Shown: in pieces, positions 1 to 9,317 of the stretch | Layout of the letters: each line of letters starts with the position of its first letter | How positions within the stretch are numbered: position 1 is the stretch's first letter | DNA from: Methylopila henanensis | GTDB lineage: Bacteria; Pseudomonadota; Alphaproteobacteria; Rhizobiales; Methylopilaceae | NCBI RefSeq assembly: GCF_042681025.1 | Contig: NZ_JBHUER010000004.1 | Coordinates: 62,001 to 126,000, forward strand | DNA length: 64,000 bases | Direction of reading: 5' to 3' | Notes under the pieces: generated by a model | The model's database searches: none | What the model saw: only the letters and a program-made list of their open reading frames with translations | Told to the model about the DNA's origin: nothing | Made by a program: the position numbers and the translations under genes

Positions 1-1338
1 CTTTCGAGCCCGGCGACCTCGCGGCGCGGCAACGCCATGGGCATCGCGGGCATGACGCTCGCGATCCTGACCACCCTGTTCGTCTCGCCGCCGCACGGCG
101 TCGGCGGCTGGGTCCTCGTCCTCGCCGGCCTCGGCGTCGGCGGCGCGATCGGCGCGCTCACCGCCAAGCGCATCGCCATGACCTCGATGCCGCAGCTCGT
201 GGCGGCGTTCCACTCGCTCGTCGGCCTCGCCGCCGTGCTTGTGGCGGCCGCGGCGCTCTACGCGCCGGAGGCGTTCGGCATCGGCTCCGTGGGCACGATC
301 CATGGCCAGTCGCTGGTTGAGATGGCGCTCGGCGTGGCGATCGGCGCGATCACCTTCACCGGATCGCTGATCGCCTTCGCCAAGCTCGACGGCCGGATGT
401 CCGGCACGCCGATCCTGCTGCCCATGCGTCACGTCATCAACATCGGCCTCGCGGCTCTGATCGTGGTGCTCGTGATCGTGTTCTGCCTGACCGAAAGCCA
501 CTTCGTGTTCTGGCTCATCGTGCTGGCCTCGCTCGCCTTCGGCTTCCTGATCATCATCCCGATCGGCGGCGCGGACATGCCGGTGGTCGTGTCGATGCTC
601 AACTCCTATTCGGGTTGGGCGGCGGCCGGCATCGGCTTCACGCTCGGCAATCTGGCGCTGATCATCACCGGCGCGCTGGTCGGCTCGTCGGGCGCGATCC
701 TGTCCTACATCATGTGCAAGGGCATGAACCGGAGCTTCATCTCCGTCATCCTCGGCGGCTTCGGCGGCGACGCCGCGGCGGGCGGCGGAGCGGCGGCGGG
801 CGGGGGCGAACAGCGCCCGGTGAAGCAGGGCGCGGCCGAGGACGCGGCCTACATCATGAAGAACGCGTCCAAGGTCATCATCGTGCCGGGCTACGGCATG
901 GCGGTGGCGCAGGCCCAGCACGCGCTGCGCGAGATGGCCGACAAGCTGAAGGAAGAAGGCGTCGAGGTGAAGTACGCCATTCATCCGGTGGCGGGCCGCA
1001 TGCCGGGCCACATGAACGTGCTGCTCGCCGAGGCGCAGGTGCCTTACGACGAGGTGTTCGAGCTCGACGAGATCAACTCGGAGTTCTCGGGCGCGGACGT
1101 CGCCTTCGTCATCGGCGCGAACGACGTGACGAACCCTGCGGCCAAGACCGACAAGACCTCGCCGATCTACGGCATGCCGATCCTCGACGTGGAGAAGGCG
1201 GGCACCGTGCTCTTCATCAAGCGCGGCATGGCGGCGGGCTACGCCGGCGTGGAGAACGAGCTGTTCTTCCGCGACAACACCATGATGCTGTTCGGCGACG
1301 CCAAGAAGGTCACCGAGGCCATCGTCAAGGGGCTGTGA
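1..1338 (+). CDS. pntB: NAD(P) transhydrogenase subunit beta, 5'-truncated by window edge
   Basis: Inner-membrane proton-translocating transhydrogenase subunit that couples hydride transfer between NADH and NADP+ to proton flow. The frame is open from base 1 (LSSPATSRRGNAMG...), which fits the interior of PntB, so the true start lies upstream; 445 codons are visible. Several hydrophobic segments fill roughly the first 245 residues. A Gly/Ala-rich linker follows (about bases 765-810). The C-terminal NADP-binding domain III is well conserved, with GYGMAVAQAQHA, HPVAGRMPGHMNVLLAEA and GANDVTNPAA. pntA genes are expected just outside the window. A strong hairpin terminator follows the stop, so this is probably the last gene of its operon. 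Confidence 0.96.
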   Translation, partial: LSSPATSRRGNAMGIAGMTLAILTTLFVSPPHGVGGWVLVLAGLGVGGAIGALTAKRIAMTSMPQLVAAFHSLVGLAAVLVAAAALYAPEAFGIGSVGTIHGQSLVEMALGVAIGAITFTGSLIAFAKLDGRMSGTPILLPMRHVINIGLAALIVVLVIVFCLTESHFVFWLIVLASLAFGFLIIIPIGGADMPVVVSMLNSYSGWAAAGIGFTLGNLALIITGALVGSSGAILSYIMCKGMNRSFISVILGGFGGDAAAGGGAAAGGGEQRPVKQGAAEDAAYIMKNASKVIIVPGYGMAVAQAQHALREMADKLKEEGVEVKYAIHPVAGRMPGHMNVLLAEAQVPYDEVFELDEINSEFSGADVAFVIGANDVTNPAAKTDKTSPIYGMPILDVEKAGTVLFIKRGMAAGYAGVENELFFRDNTMMLFGDAKKVTEAIVKGL

Positions 1339-1362
1339 TAGGGCGAGGGTGCTCTGAAGATG

Positions 1363-1397
1363 AAAGGCCGGACCGCGAGGTCCGGCCTTTTGCTTTT
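1363..1397 (+). terminator. Rho-independent terminator of pntB
   Basis: A perfect 10-bp stem (aaaggccgga at 1363-1372 with tccggccttt at 1381-1390), an 8-nt loop and a T-rich tail, 24 nt after the pntB stop. Confidence 0.85.
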
Positions 1398-1588
1398 GTT
1401 GATCGCCGGCCGCAACCCTAAGCCTAGCGCCGGGGGTCATAATGCGGGCGTCGACATAGTCCGCTAAATAGATGACCGTGTTCGGGTTGCCGCTCGGTAC
1501 GACTGGGTCTTTCTGTGCTTAGCTTTAACAAAGCGCATTGCGATCATTCCTCATCTCATTAGGATGCGCTAGCGGAGTGGGGGATAGG

Positions 1589-1849
1589 ATGGCCGAAGCT
1601 AAGCAGGGCATGGAACAAACTGGAACCGACGAGAAGACGGCTGCAGTGAAGGCATCTGCACCGAGAAAGATTCCCGGAAATCTTCCATACCTTGCAGCCT
1701 CCGGAACCCTAAAAAGGGCGCTTGAGCGCCTTGTTGATGCGTCTCGCCCAGACAAGTTTAATGCAGATTTCTTGGAGCATGTTCTTAAGTTAAGCGGTGG
1801 TGCGGCTCGTGGCACTATCCCGATCATGAAAAATGGGCTTTTTGTCTAG
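1589..1849 (+). pseudogene. DUF5343 family protein, N-terminal part (frameshifted)
   Basis: The 86-residue product carries the start of a DUF5343 domain after about 35 leader residues: NLPYLAASGTLKRALERLVD, then FNADFLEHVLKLSGGAARGTIPIMK. The frame then runs into TAG at 1847. The rest of the domain (GFLSSDGVPTELYAKFR...) continues in another frame from 1833. The break falls in an A5 run at about 1829-1833. One extra A, or loss of two, would explain it, because intact homologues as I recall them run straight through this point. The ATG at 1589 is preferred because GGGGG lies just upstream. Whether this is a real mutation, an assembly error or a coupled two-cistron arrangement cannot be decided here. 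Confidence 0.7.
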
Positions 1850-2309
1850 CGATGGTGTTCCAACCGAGCTTTATGCTAAATTTCGAACGGAAGGTGGTCG
1901 GCCTACGGCAGCTTTAGCTGGGCTGCGAAACGGCTTTCCAGAAATATTCAAACGAAGCGAATATGCGCACACCGTCGACGATCACAAGCTGCGCGACATC
2001 ATTCTCGAAATCACTGGACTGAAGGCAAATGATCCTGTCGCGCAGGCGATCAAATCAACCTTCAACGTGGTGAAGTCCTTCATTCCCGCTGGAGCTGATT
2101 TGTCCGGTGGTGATGACGACGCAAGTTTTCAGGATGAACTTGCTGGCGGCACCGCAAATCAAAGCAGTCAAAGCGAAATTGTCCGTGGTGTGAACAGAGG
2201 TTCGAAGTCGGTCGGATTGGTATACAATATTAATATTGTTCTTCCTGAGACGTCGGATCTCAAGGTGCTAAATGCGATATTCCGCAGCGTCAAAGAAAAT
2301 CTCCTATGA
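1833..2309 (+). pseudogene. DUF5343 family protein, C-terminal part
   Basis: Carries the remainder of the DUF5343 domain: GFLSSDGVPTELYAKFR, the FKRSEYAHTVDD segment, a helical stretch (LKANDPVAQAIKSTFNVVKSF), a polar linker, and the C-terminal strand-helix segment VYNINIVLPETSDLKVLNAIF that I associate with full-length members. Its first ATG overlaps the previous frame by 17 nt and has no clear ribosome binding site, so a frameshifted single gene spanning 1589-2309 is more likely than an independent gene. Its TGA overlaps the ATG of the HEPN gene (ATGA), which implies translational coupling. The biochemical function of DUF5343 is not known to me. Confidence 0.72.
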
Positions 2310-2896
2310 TAGATGAGGTGGACGCAGTAGAGCTGTTTTTGCTGAAAGGCGCATCGATAAAGTTGGCTGTTGAAGAGGCGAACTCTAATCCAAGAGTTAG
2401 CCGTTCAATCGCTGAGGAGAATGCTTCGGTCAAGGCCTCCGTATCGCAATTTTCGGCAGAGGTCCGCGACAACGCAGTGATGATGGCTGAGCATTATAAG
2501 CTCTTCTACATGCTAGAGAACGACATTCGCCGGCTAATTGACGACACGCTTACTGAGGATAACAAGGGGCCGGATTGGTGGGATAAATATGCCCCCGACA
2601 GTGCAAAGATCGAGTTTAAGGGAAATTTGCAGAGAGAACAGGACGCAGGGTTCACCCCAAGATCGGATAATCCTCTAGATTATGTAACGTTTGGTCAACT
2701 AGGTGATATTATTCGTGCGAACTACTCGTTATTTGGGGGTATTCTGAGTAATCAGAAGGCGATGGGTAGGGTGATGTTTTCGCTCAACAACCTCCGTGGC
2801 CCAATCGCTCATTGTGGGCTTCTGGCGGAGGATGAAGTTGATCGCCTCAAATTAACTGTGAAAGACTGGTTTCGGTTGCTTGAGGGCCCCAAGTAG
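2306..2896 (+). CDS. Swt1-like HEPN domain protein
   Basis: This 196-residue soluble protein has the layout of Swt1-type HEPN domains: a helix with FYMLENDIRRLIDDTL (about 72-87), a GPDWWDKYAP segment, a DYVTFGQLGDII segment, and a C-terminal helix holding R164-GPIA-H169. That spacing is the R-x4-H signature of HEPN ribonucleases, with Gly where Asn usually follows the Arg. HEPN proteins often act as RNases in toxin-antitoxin and anti-phage systems; activity here is inferred. The start codon overlaps the DUF5343 stop, so the two are one transcriptional unit. Composition is far lower in GC than the flanks, a sign of transfer. The last 50 bp overlap the opposing dioxygenase gene. Confidence 0.75.
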   Translation: MIDEVDAVELFLLKGASIKLAVEEANSNPRVSRSIAEENASVKASVSQFSAEVRDNAVMMAEHYKLFYMLENDIRRLIDDTLTEDNKGPDWWDKYAPDSAKIEFKGNLQREQDAGFTPRSDNPLDYVTFGQLGDIIRANYSLFGGILSNQKAMGRVMFSLNNLRGPIAHCGLLAEDEVDRLKLTVKDWFRLLEGPK

Positions 2897-3755
2897 CGAG
2901 TTTTTTGAAGCTGCACCTGGCGCGGGTGTTGCTGATCCTGCGCTTGGCCGCTACTCGGCCGCCCTGCCGGCTCTGGCTCCGCGCGAGCCGGACGAGCGCG
3001 TCGTCCTCGACGCACTGGATCGGCGCGAAGTCGCGGTGCGCGATGAATTCGGGCCGCGTGGGCGTGCGGATGTAGTTGGAGCAGGCGTTGAGCGTGAGAT
3101 AGACGATCTTGCGCGGGTAGGGCGTGATGTTGCCGGCGGAGCCGTGCACCAGATTGCCGTGGAACATCAGCATGCTGCCGGGCCGGCCCGTCGGCGCGAC
3201 GATGCCGCCTTCCGCGACCAGCCGGGTGACCGTCTCCTCGTCCAGCGTCCAGAGCGGGTACGAGGTGGTCTCGAGGTCGTGGCTCGCCTTCAGGTCGCCG
3301 GCCTTCTGGCTCTTTGGCACCAGCATCAGCGGGCCGTTGATGGGCATCACCTCGTCGAGGAAGATCGAGATGTTCATGGCGCGCGGCTCCGGCATGCCGT
3401 CGTCGCGCTTCCAGGTGCCGTAGTCCTGGTGCCATTGCCAGACCGCGCCGGTGAAGGCGGACTTGGCGTTGATCTTGTACTGGTGCAGATACACATGTTC
3501 GCCGAACACCTGCTCGACGGGCCGGATCATGCGCGGGTGCGCGCCGAGCAGGCGGAAGGCTTCGTTGTAGGTGTGGGCGGCGAAGGCGGTGCGCGGTGCG
3601 CCGTCCTTCTCGCGCCAGACCTCGGGGCGATGCTCATCGTAGATCGCGACCGCCTCGCGGCGGAGCAGGTCCACCTCCTCGGGCGTGAACAGGTCCGGCA
3701 GCAGCAGCCAGCCGTCCTCGTGGAACTGCGCGAGCTGGTCTTCGGTCAGACGCAT
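2847..3755 (-). CDS. Phytanoyl-CoA dioxygenase (PhyH) family protein with altered C-terminus
   Basis: Fe(II)/2-oxoglutarate-dependent dioxygenase of the PhyH/ectoine-hydroxylase superfamily; the substrate is unknown. The iron-binding HxD is in WQWHQDYGTW and the distal His in MLMFHGNLVHGSAGN, followed by an Arg for 2-oxoglutarate in PYPRKIVYLTLN. The ATG at 3755 is chosen for its AGGAGG site and for the family-typical start (LTEDQLAQFHEDGWLLLP). The family-like part ends near DDALVRLARS. The last 40 or so residues are basic and low-complexity, and their coding region runs into the low-GC island and overlaps the HEPN gene. I read this as an original 3' end replaced when the island inserted. 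The adjacent GntR gene (31 bp away) probably regulates it. Confidence 0.82.
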   Translation of the reverse strand: MRLTEDQLAQFHEDGWLLLPDLFTPEEVDLLRREAVAIYDEHRPEVWREKDGAPRTAFAAHTYNEAFRLLGAHPRMIRPVEQVFGEHVYLHQYKINAKSAFTGAVWQWHQDYGTWKRDDGMPEPRAMNISIFLDEVMPINGPLMLVPKSQKAGDLKASHDLETTSYPLWTLDEETVTRLVAEGGIVAPTGRPGSMLMFHGNLVHGSAGNITPYPRKIVYLTLNACSNYIRTPTRPEFIAHRDFAPIQCVEDDALVRLARSQSRQGGRVAAKRRISNTRARCSFKKLATWGPQATETSLSQLI

Positions 3756-3786
3756 CGTTTCCTCCTGCCGCTGCTTTTGTCGGGAA

Positions 3787-4449
3787 TTATGCGGCGTCGC
3801 GCAGCGTGCTGAGCCGCTCCTCCATGGTTCGTCCCGCGCCGATCGCATGGTCGCGCGCGGCGGCCTCCGCGCCGTCCGGGTCTCTGGCGAGCACGCGATC
3901 GGCTATAGCGACGTGCTCGGCCCAGACGCGGGCGCGGTGCTCTGGATCGGCGAGCACCGTCGCCATGGCGCGGCGCATGTGCGGCCATTGCGGGCCGACT
4001 GTCTCCTCGATCGCTGGGTTGCCCGAGAGCCGGTAGAGCGCGCGGTGGAAGTCGGCGTCGCGGGCGATCTGCTCGGCGAGCGGCGTCCGCGCGGTGATGG
4101 CGGCCCCGGCGTCGAGCGCGCGTTCGAGCGCCGCGCCGTCCGCGCCGCGTTCCGCCGCGAGCCGGGCCGCGAGCGCGTCGAGCGCCCCGCGCACCTCGTA
4201 AAGCTGCCGGATGCGGACGCCGTCGAGCGGCGTCACCTGAAAGCCCTTGCGGCCGCTGTCGGCGAGCAGGCCCTGGCCGCGCAGCAGATGGAGCGCATGG
4301 CTGACCGGCTGGCGGGACACGCCGAGCCGCTCCGCCAGCTCGTGCTGCCGGATGCGCTCGCCCGGCGGCAGGCTGCGGTCGACGATCGCCTCGAGGATGC
4401 GGTCGTAGGTCTGGGAGATCAGGTTCGGCGCGGTCGCAAGCGGCTGCAT
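3787..4449 (-). CDS. GntR family regulator with FCD domain
   Basis: DNA-binding transcription factor of about 220 residues. The N-terminal winged helix-turn-helix (ILEAIVDRSLPPGERIRQHELAERLGVSRQPVSHALHLLRGQGLL) is typical of the FadR/VanR subfamily. The all-helical C-terminal FCD domain has D-x3-H (DADFHRALYRLSGNP) and later H residues expected to bind metal or an acid ligand. A TTG at 4476 would add nine residues, but those codons are the palindrome itself, so the ATG at 4449 is preferred. It is transcribed toward and probably with the PhyH gene, which suggests control of a small catabolic unit. The ligand is unknown. Confidence 0.88.
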   Translation of the reverse strand: MQPLATAPNLISQTYDRILEAIVDRSLPPGERIRQHELAERLGVSRQPVSHALHLLRGQGLLADSGRKGFQVTPLDGVRIRQLYEVRGALDALAARLAAERGADGAALERALDAGAAITARTPLAEQIARDADFHRALYRLSGNPAIEETVGPQWPHMRRAMATVLADPEHRARVWAEHVAIADRVLARDPDGAEAAARDHAIGAGRTMEERLSTLRDAA

Positions 4450-4453
4450 ATCA

Positions 4454-4473
4454 GAATTCCGAATTCGGAATTC
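4454..4473. promoter_or_regulatory. Perfect 20-bp palindrome, candidate GntR operator
   Basis: GAATTCCGAATTCGGAATTC is its own reverse complement and sits 4 bp upstream of the GntR start codon. Such a site in this position is typical of an autoregulatory operator. Binding by the adjacent regulator is inferred. Confidence 0.65.
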
Positions 4474-4632
4474 CAAAATGCTACTTCAATCACGCAAGGG
4501 CGTCAAAAGGTCCGGGGCGCGGCGGGGGCGACAGTGATGAAGGGATAGGGCGAGGAGGGGTGCGGTCGGTCGGACGGGGGACGACCCCGGCGCCTGGGCT
4601 CGACAGAACGATTCCAAGCTCCTAACCTCGAT

Positions 4633-4730
4633 CCCGGTCCGAGGGGCGTCCCGCTGCGATGCGGGGCTGAGATGGCGGCACGCCGATCCCTTAGAACCTG
4701 ATCCGGGTCATGCCGGCGAAGGGACGGGAA
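4633..4730 (+). ncRNA. TPP riboswitch (THI element)
   Basis: The conserved core of the thiamin pyrophosphate riboswitch is present in order: GGGGCTGAGATGG at about 4663-4675, then CCCTTAGAACCTGATCCGGG at 4689-4708, then GCCGGCGAAGGGA at 4713-4725. The closing P1 helix pairs around TCCCG (4633) with CGGGA (4730). It lies about 95 nt upstream of thiC, its classical target. When TPP binds, thiC expression is expected to fall, here probably through masking of translation initiation. Confidence 0.96.
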
Positions 4731-4825
4731 CCGAAGGCCGAGCCGGCGCAAGCCGCCGAACGCCTCCCAGACGTTTCGCGACACCCCGGATCTCCCGAAC
4801 GAGAACATCGAGGAGGAGATCCCCC

Positions 4826-6679
<1,854 letters not shown>

Positions 6680-6703
6680 AGGCCAAGGCGTCCGGACGGA
6701 GCC

Positions 6704-6745
6704 AAAAAAAGAAGGGCCGGAGCGACGCTCCGGCCCTTCTTCGTC
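6704..6745. terminator. Bidirectional terminator between thiC and the TPR gene
   Basis: A 14-bp inverted repeat (6711-6724 with 6726-6739) with an A7 run on the left and T-rich sequence on the right serves both convergent genes. Confidence 0.8.
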
Positions 6746-6764
6746 TCTTGCAGGATCGACTCGC

Positions 6765-7622
6765 TCAGCGCTCGGTGTAGGTCGCGCCGGGGACGCCGCC
6801 GACGCGCTTGAAGGCTTCGTTGGCGCGCTTGTCGTTGCGGTCGATGTTGAGCGCCTGCGCGAACGAGGCGCGGGCCTTCAGCAGCTCGTTCTGGCGCTCG
6901 AAGGCGAGGCCGCGGCCGATCCAGGCGTCGATGTATTTCGGGTTCAGCGTGCGCGCGGTGTTGAAGTCGTCGAGCGCCGCCGCGGCGTCGTTGAGCGCGA
7001 GATAGCTCATGCCGCGGCCGACATAGGGCTCCGGCGCCGTGACCGCGATCGCGGTCGACTTGGTGAAGTCGTCGATCGCGTCGTCGTGGCGCCCCTGCGC
7101 CTGATGGATCAGGCCGCGGTTGTGCCAGGCCTGCGCGTTGTTGCGGTCGAGCTCGATCGCGCGGTCGAAGTCGGCGAGCGCGGCGTCGGTGCGGCCGGTC
7201 GAGCGGTAGAGGTTGCCGCGGCCGACGAAGGCCGGGCTGTAGTTCGGGTCGACCTCGATCGCGCGGTTGTAGTCGCTGACCGCCTCGGCGGTCTTGTTCT
7301 GCGAGCGGTAGGCGAGGGCGCGGTTGGCGTAGGCCTTGGCCATGCCGCTGTTGATGCGGATCGCCTGGCTGAAGTCGCCGATCGCGTTGTCGTACTGGCC
7401 GAGACGGGCGTAGGCGGAGCCGCGCATGTTCCACGCCTCGGCGTCGCCGGGGTTCGACTGCACGACCTGGGTCAGGGAGCCGAGGTCGCTCTGCCGGGCG
7501 GCATAGGCCTCGGGCTCGAGCGTCGCGGCCGAGGGGCCCATGGATTCGCAGCCGGCGAGCGCGAGCATCGCCACGAGAAACGCGCCGCGGCGCGCCAGAA
7601 TGCCCGAACCCGAAGCCTGCAT
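6765..7622 (-). CDS. TPR-repeat lipoprotein
   Basis: The 285-residue product begins with a signal sequence ending in a lipobox (LALAGC, Cys about 24), so it should be lipid-anchored. Six or so tandem tetratricopeptide repeats follow (AWNMRGSAYARLGQYDNAIGD, AYANRALAYRSQNKTAEAV, AWHNRGLIHQAQGRHDDAI and others), a scaffold for protein-protein contact. Family members resemble NlpI-type periplasmic adaptors, but the partner here is unknown. The ATG at 7622 has a GAGGAC site. It is transcribed alone, convergent with thiC. Confidence 0.87.
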   Translation of the reverse strand: MQASGSGILARRGAFLVAMLALAGCESMGPSAATLEPEAYAARQSDLGSLTQVVQSNPGDAEAWNMRGSAYARLGQYDNAIGDFSQAIRINSGMAKAYANRALAYRSQNKTAEAVSDYNRAIEVDPNYSPAFVGRGNLYRSTGRTDAALADFDRAIELDRNNAQAWHNRGLIHQAQGRHDDAIDDFTKSTAIAVTAPEPYVGRGMSYLALNDAAAALDDFNTARTLNPKYIDAWIGRGLAFERQNELLKARASFAQALNIDRNDKRANEAFKRVGGVPGATYTER

Positions 7623-7740
7623 GTCCTCACCACCTTACCGCGCGCCAGCCCAAGAGCCGTCAGACACAGGCGGATTGCGGCGAGATTGCGTCCGCAGCCC
7701 GTGCTGCCGGCGGCGCGGGCCGGAGCGTGTCCCCCAAGGC

Positions 7741-7773
7741 GCAAAAACGCCCGCCGGACTGGTCCAACGGGCG
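7741..7773 (-). terminator. Terminator downstream of rpsU
   Basis: On the minus strand a hairpin (CGCCCG with CGGGCG, with an inner GGAC/GTCC stem) is followed by TTTTT. It lies about 60 nt past the rpsU stop. Confidence 0.65.
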
Positions 7774-7834
7774 CATCGCAGTCACGTCGCGAGACGTAAG
7801 GCGCCGGAGGCCGGCGCCGATCGCCCTCAGCGAA

Positions 7835-8056
7835 TCACTTCTTCTTCATCGGCAGGAGGCCCTCGCGCTGCGCGCGCTTGCGGGCCAGCTTGCGGGCGCG
7901 GCGGACGGCTTCCGCCTTCTCGCGCGCCTTCTTCTCGGACGGCTTCTCATAATGACCGCGGAGCTTCATTTCGCGGAAGATGCCTTCGCGCTGCATCTTC
8001 TTCTTCAGGGCCTTCAGGGCCTGGTCGACATTGTTGTCGCGGACGAGAACCTGCAC
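7835..8056 (-). CDS. rpsU: 30S ribosomal protein S21
   Basis: Small-subunit ribosomal protein of 73 residues, near the 5' domain of 16S rRNA. It matches S21 along its full length: VQVLVRDNNVDQALKALKKK, MQREGIFREMKLRGHYEKPS, and a basic tail. The GTG at 8056 is chosen because it places the conserved VLVRDNN at the N-terminus and has GAGG upstream. A longer in-frame extension to 8125 has no family support. Confidence 0.96.
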   Translation of the reverse strand: MQVLVRDNNVDQALKALKKKMQREGIFREMKLRGHYEKPSEKKAREKAEAVRRARKLARKRAQREGLLPMKKK

Positions 8057-8110
8057 GTCGTGCCTCGGGTAGCGTTTGTCTCTGGGCGGACGGTCGCCGC
8101 GGACGGCGCC

Positions 8111-8167
8111 GGAAGCAAAAAACAAAAGGCCGACGCCCGCTGGTGTGCGAACGCCGCCATCGTCGGC
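8111..8167 (-). terminator. Probable purK terminator
   Basis: On the minus strand GCCGACG (8167-8161) pairs with CGTCGGC (8135-8129) around a long loop, followed by CTTTTGTTTTTT. It lies between purK and rpsU. Confidence 0.5.
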
Positions 8168-8230
8168 GAAGCGTTTACCAGAGGGCTCAGGGGTTGTCTA
8201 CGCGGATCGAGGCCTTATGCGCGCGAGGCG

Positions 8231-9316
8231 TCAGCCGATCGTCACCCGCGTGACGTGGCCCATCTTGCGGCCGGGCTTCGGCTCGCCCTTGCCGTAGAGA
8301 TGGACGGCCGCGCCGGGCTCGGCCAGCAGCGCGCGCCAGCCGTTCGCCTCGGCGCCGAGCAGGTTGGTCATGACCACCCGCCCGCGGGTCGCGGTCGAGC
8401 CCAGCGGCCAGCCGGCGACGGCGCGCACATGCTGCTCGAACTGGCTGGTCTCGGCGCCCTCGATGGTCCAGTGGCCGGAATTGTGGACCCGCGGCGCGAT
8501 CTCGTTGACGACGACCTTCTCGCCGGTCGGCCCCTCCACGAGGAACATTTCGACCGCGAACACGCCGACATACTGGAAGGCGTCGGCGATCTTGCGGGCG
8601 ATCGCGACCGCGGAGGCCGCCGTCTCCGGCTTGATCGCCGCGGGGACGTGGGAAGAGCGCAGGATGTGGTTCTCGTGCCGGTTCTCGACCACGTCGAAAG
8701 CCGCGAACGAGCCGTCGCGCCCGCGCGCCGCCACCACCGACACCTCGGCGCGGAACGGCACGAAGGCCTCGAGGATCGCCGGCTGGCCGTTCATCATGGC
8801 GAGCGCCTGGTCGAGGCCGAGGCCCTCGCGCACCAGCACCTGGCCCTTGCCGTCATAACCGAAGCGGCGCGTCTTCAACACCGCCGGCCGGCCGATGGCG
8901 CCGACGGCGGCGGCCATGCTGGCGCGGTCGTGCACCTCCGCGAAGGCCGGCGTGGGCAGGCCGAGGTCGCGCAGGAAGGTCTTCTCGGTCAGCCGGTCCT
9001 GCGTGGTCGCGAGCGCGCGGGCGTCCGGGAACAGCGGGCTGTGGGAGGACACCAGCTCCGCGGTCGCGGCCGGAATGTTCTCGAACTCGTAGGTCACGAC
9101 GTCGACGCTGTCGGCGAACAGCGCGAGCGCGGCCTCGTCGTCATAATTCGCGATCGTGCGCTCGGCCGCGACGTCGAAGGCGGGGCTGTGCGGATCGGGA
9201 GAGAACACATGCGCCTTGAGCCCGAGCGGTGCCGCTGCGAGCGCGATCATGCGGCCGAGCTGGCCGCCGCCGAGAATGCCGATCGTGGCGCCGGGGGCGA
9301 GGGGCGTCGCGGTCAT
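8231..9316 (-). CDS. purK: 5-(carboxyamino)imidazole ribonucleotide synthase
   Basis: ATP-grasp enzyme that carboxylates aminoimidazole ribotide with bicarbonate in purine synthesis; PurE then mutates its product. The 361-residue protein has the N-terminal ILGGGQLGRM motif, the ATP-grasp core (PAVLKTRRFGYDGKGQ, ILEAFVPFRAEVSVV) and the VVNEIAPRVHNSGHWTIEGA signature. The ATG at 9316 is one base from the purE stop, so the two genes form an operon and are probably coupled. Longer in-frame starts would overlap purE and add non-family sequence. Confidence 0.97.
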   Translation of the reverse strand: MTATPLAPGATIGILGGGQLGRMIALAAAPLGLKAHVFSPDPHSPAFDVAAERTIANYDDEAALALFADSVDVVTYEFENIPAATAELVSSHSPLFPDARALATTQDRLTEKTFLRDLGLPTPAFAEVHDRASMAAAVGAIGRPAVLKTRRFGYDGKGQVLVREGLGLDQALAMMNGQPAILEAFVPFRAEVSVVAARGRDGSFAAFDVVENRHENHILRSSHVPAAIKPETAASAVAIARKIADAFQYVGVFAVEMFLVEGPTGEKVVVNEIAPRVHNSGHWTIEGAETSQFEQHVRAVAGWPLGSTATRGRVVMTNLLGAEANGWRALLAEPGAAVHLYGKGEPKPGRKMGHVTRVTIG

Positions 9317-9317
9317 G

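Larger units (their letters stand above)
1440..2945. other. Low-GC accessory island
   Basis: Base composition drops sharply here compared with the GC-rich flanks; stretches such as 2221-2300 are AT-rich and codon third positions are often A/T. The island holds the DUF5343 and HEPN genes. It begins after the pntB terminator and ends inside the 3' end of the dioxygenase gene on the opposite strand. No integrase, transposase, tRNA or obvious flanking direct repeat is seen, so the mode of entry is unknown. The stretch 1398-1588 upstream of the first gene holds no gene I can support; promoters for the pair would lie there. The edges are estimates. Confidence 0.7.

Noticed and set aside
1825..1850. 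Programmed -1 ribosomal frameshift at A AAA AAT in the DUF5343 gene
   Set aside because: Reaching the downstream frame needs a +1 (or -2) shift, not -1, so the slippery-site model does not fit.
1400..2960. Integrative element with attachment sites around the low-GC island
   Set aside because: No integrase, tRNA gene or flanking direct repeat could be identified by eye.
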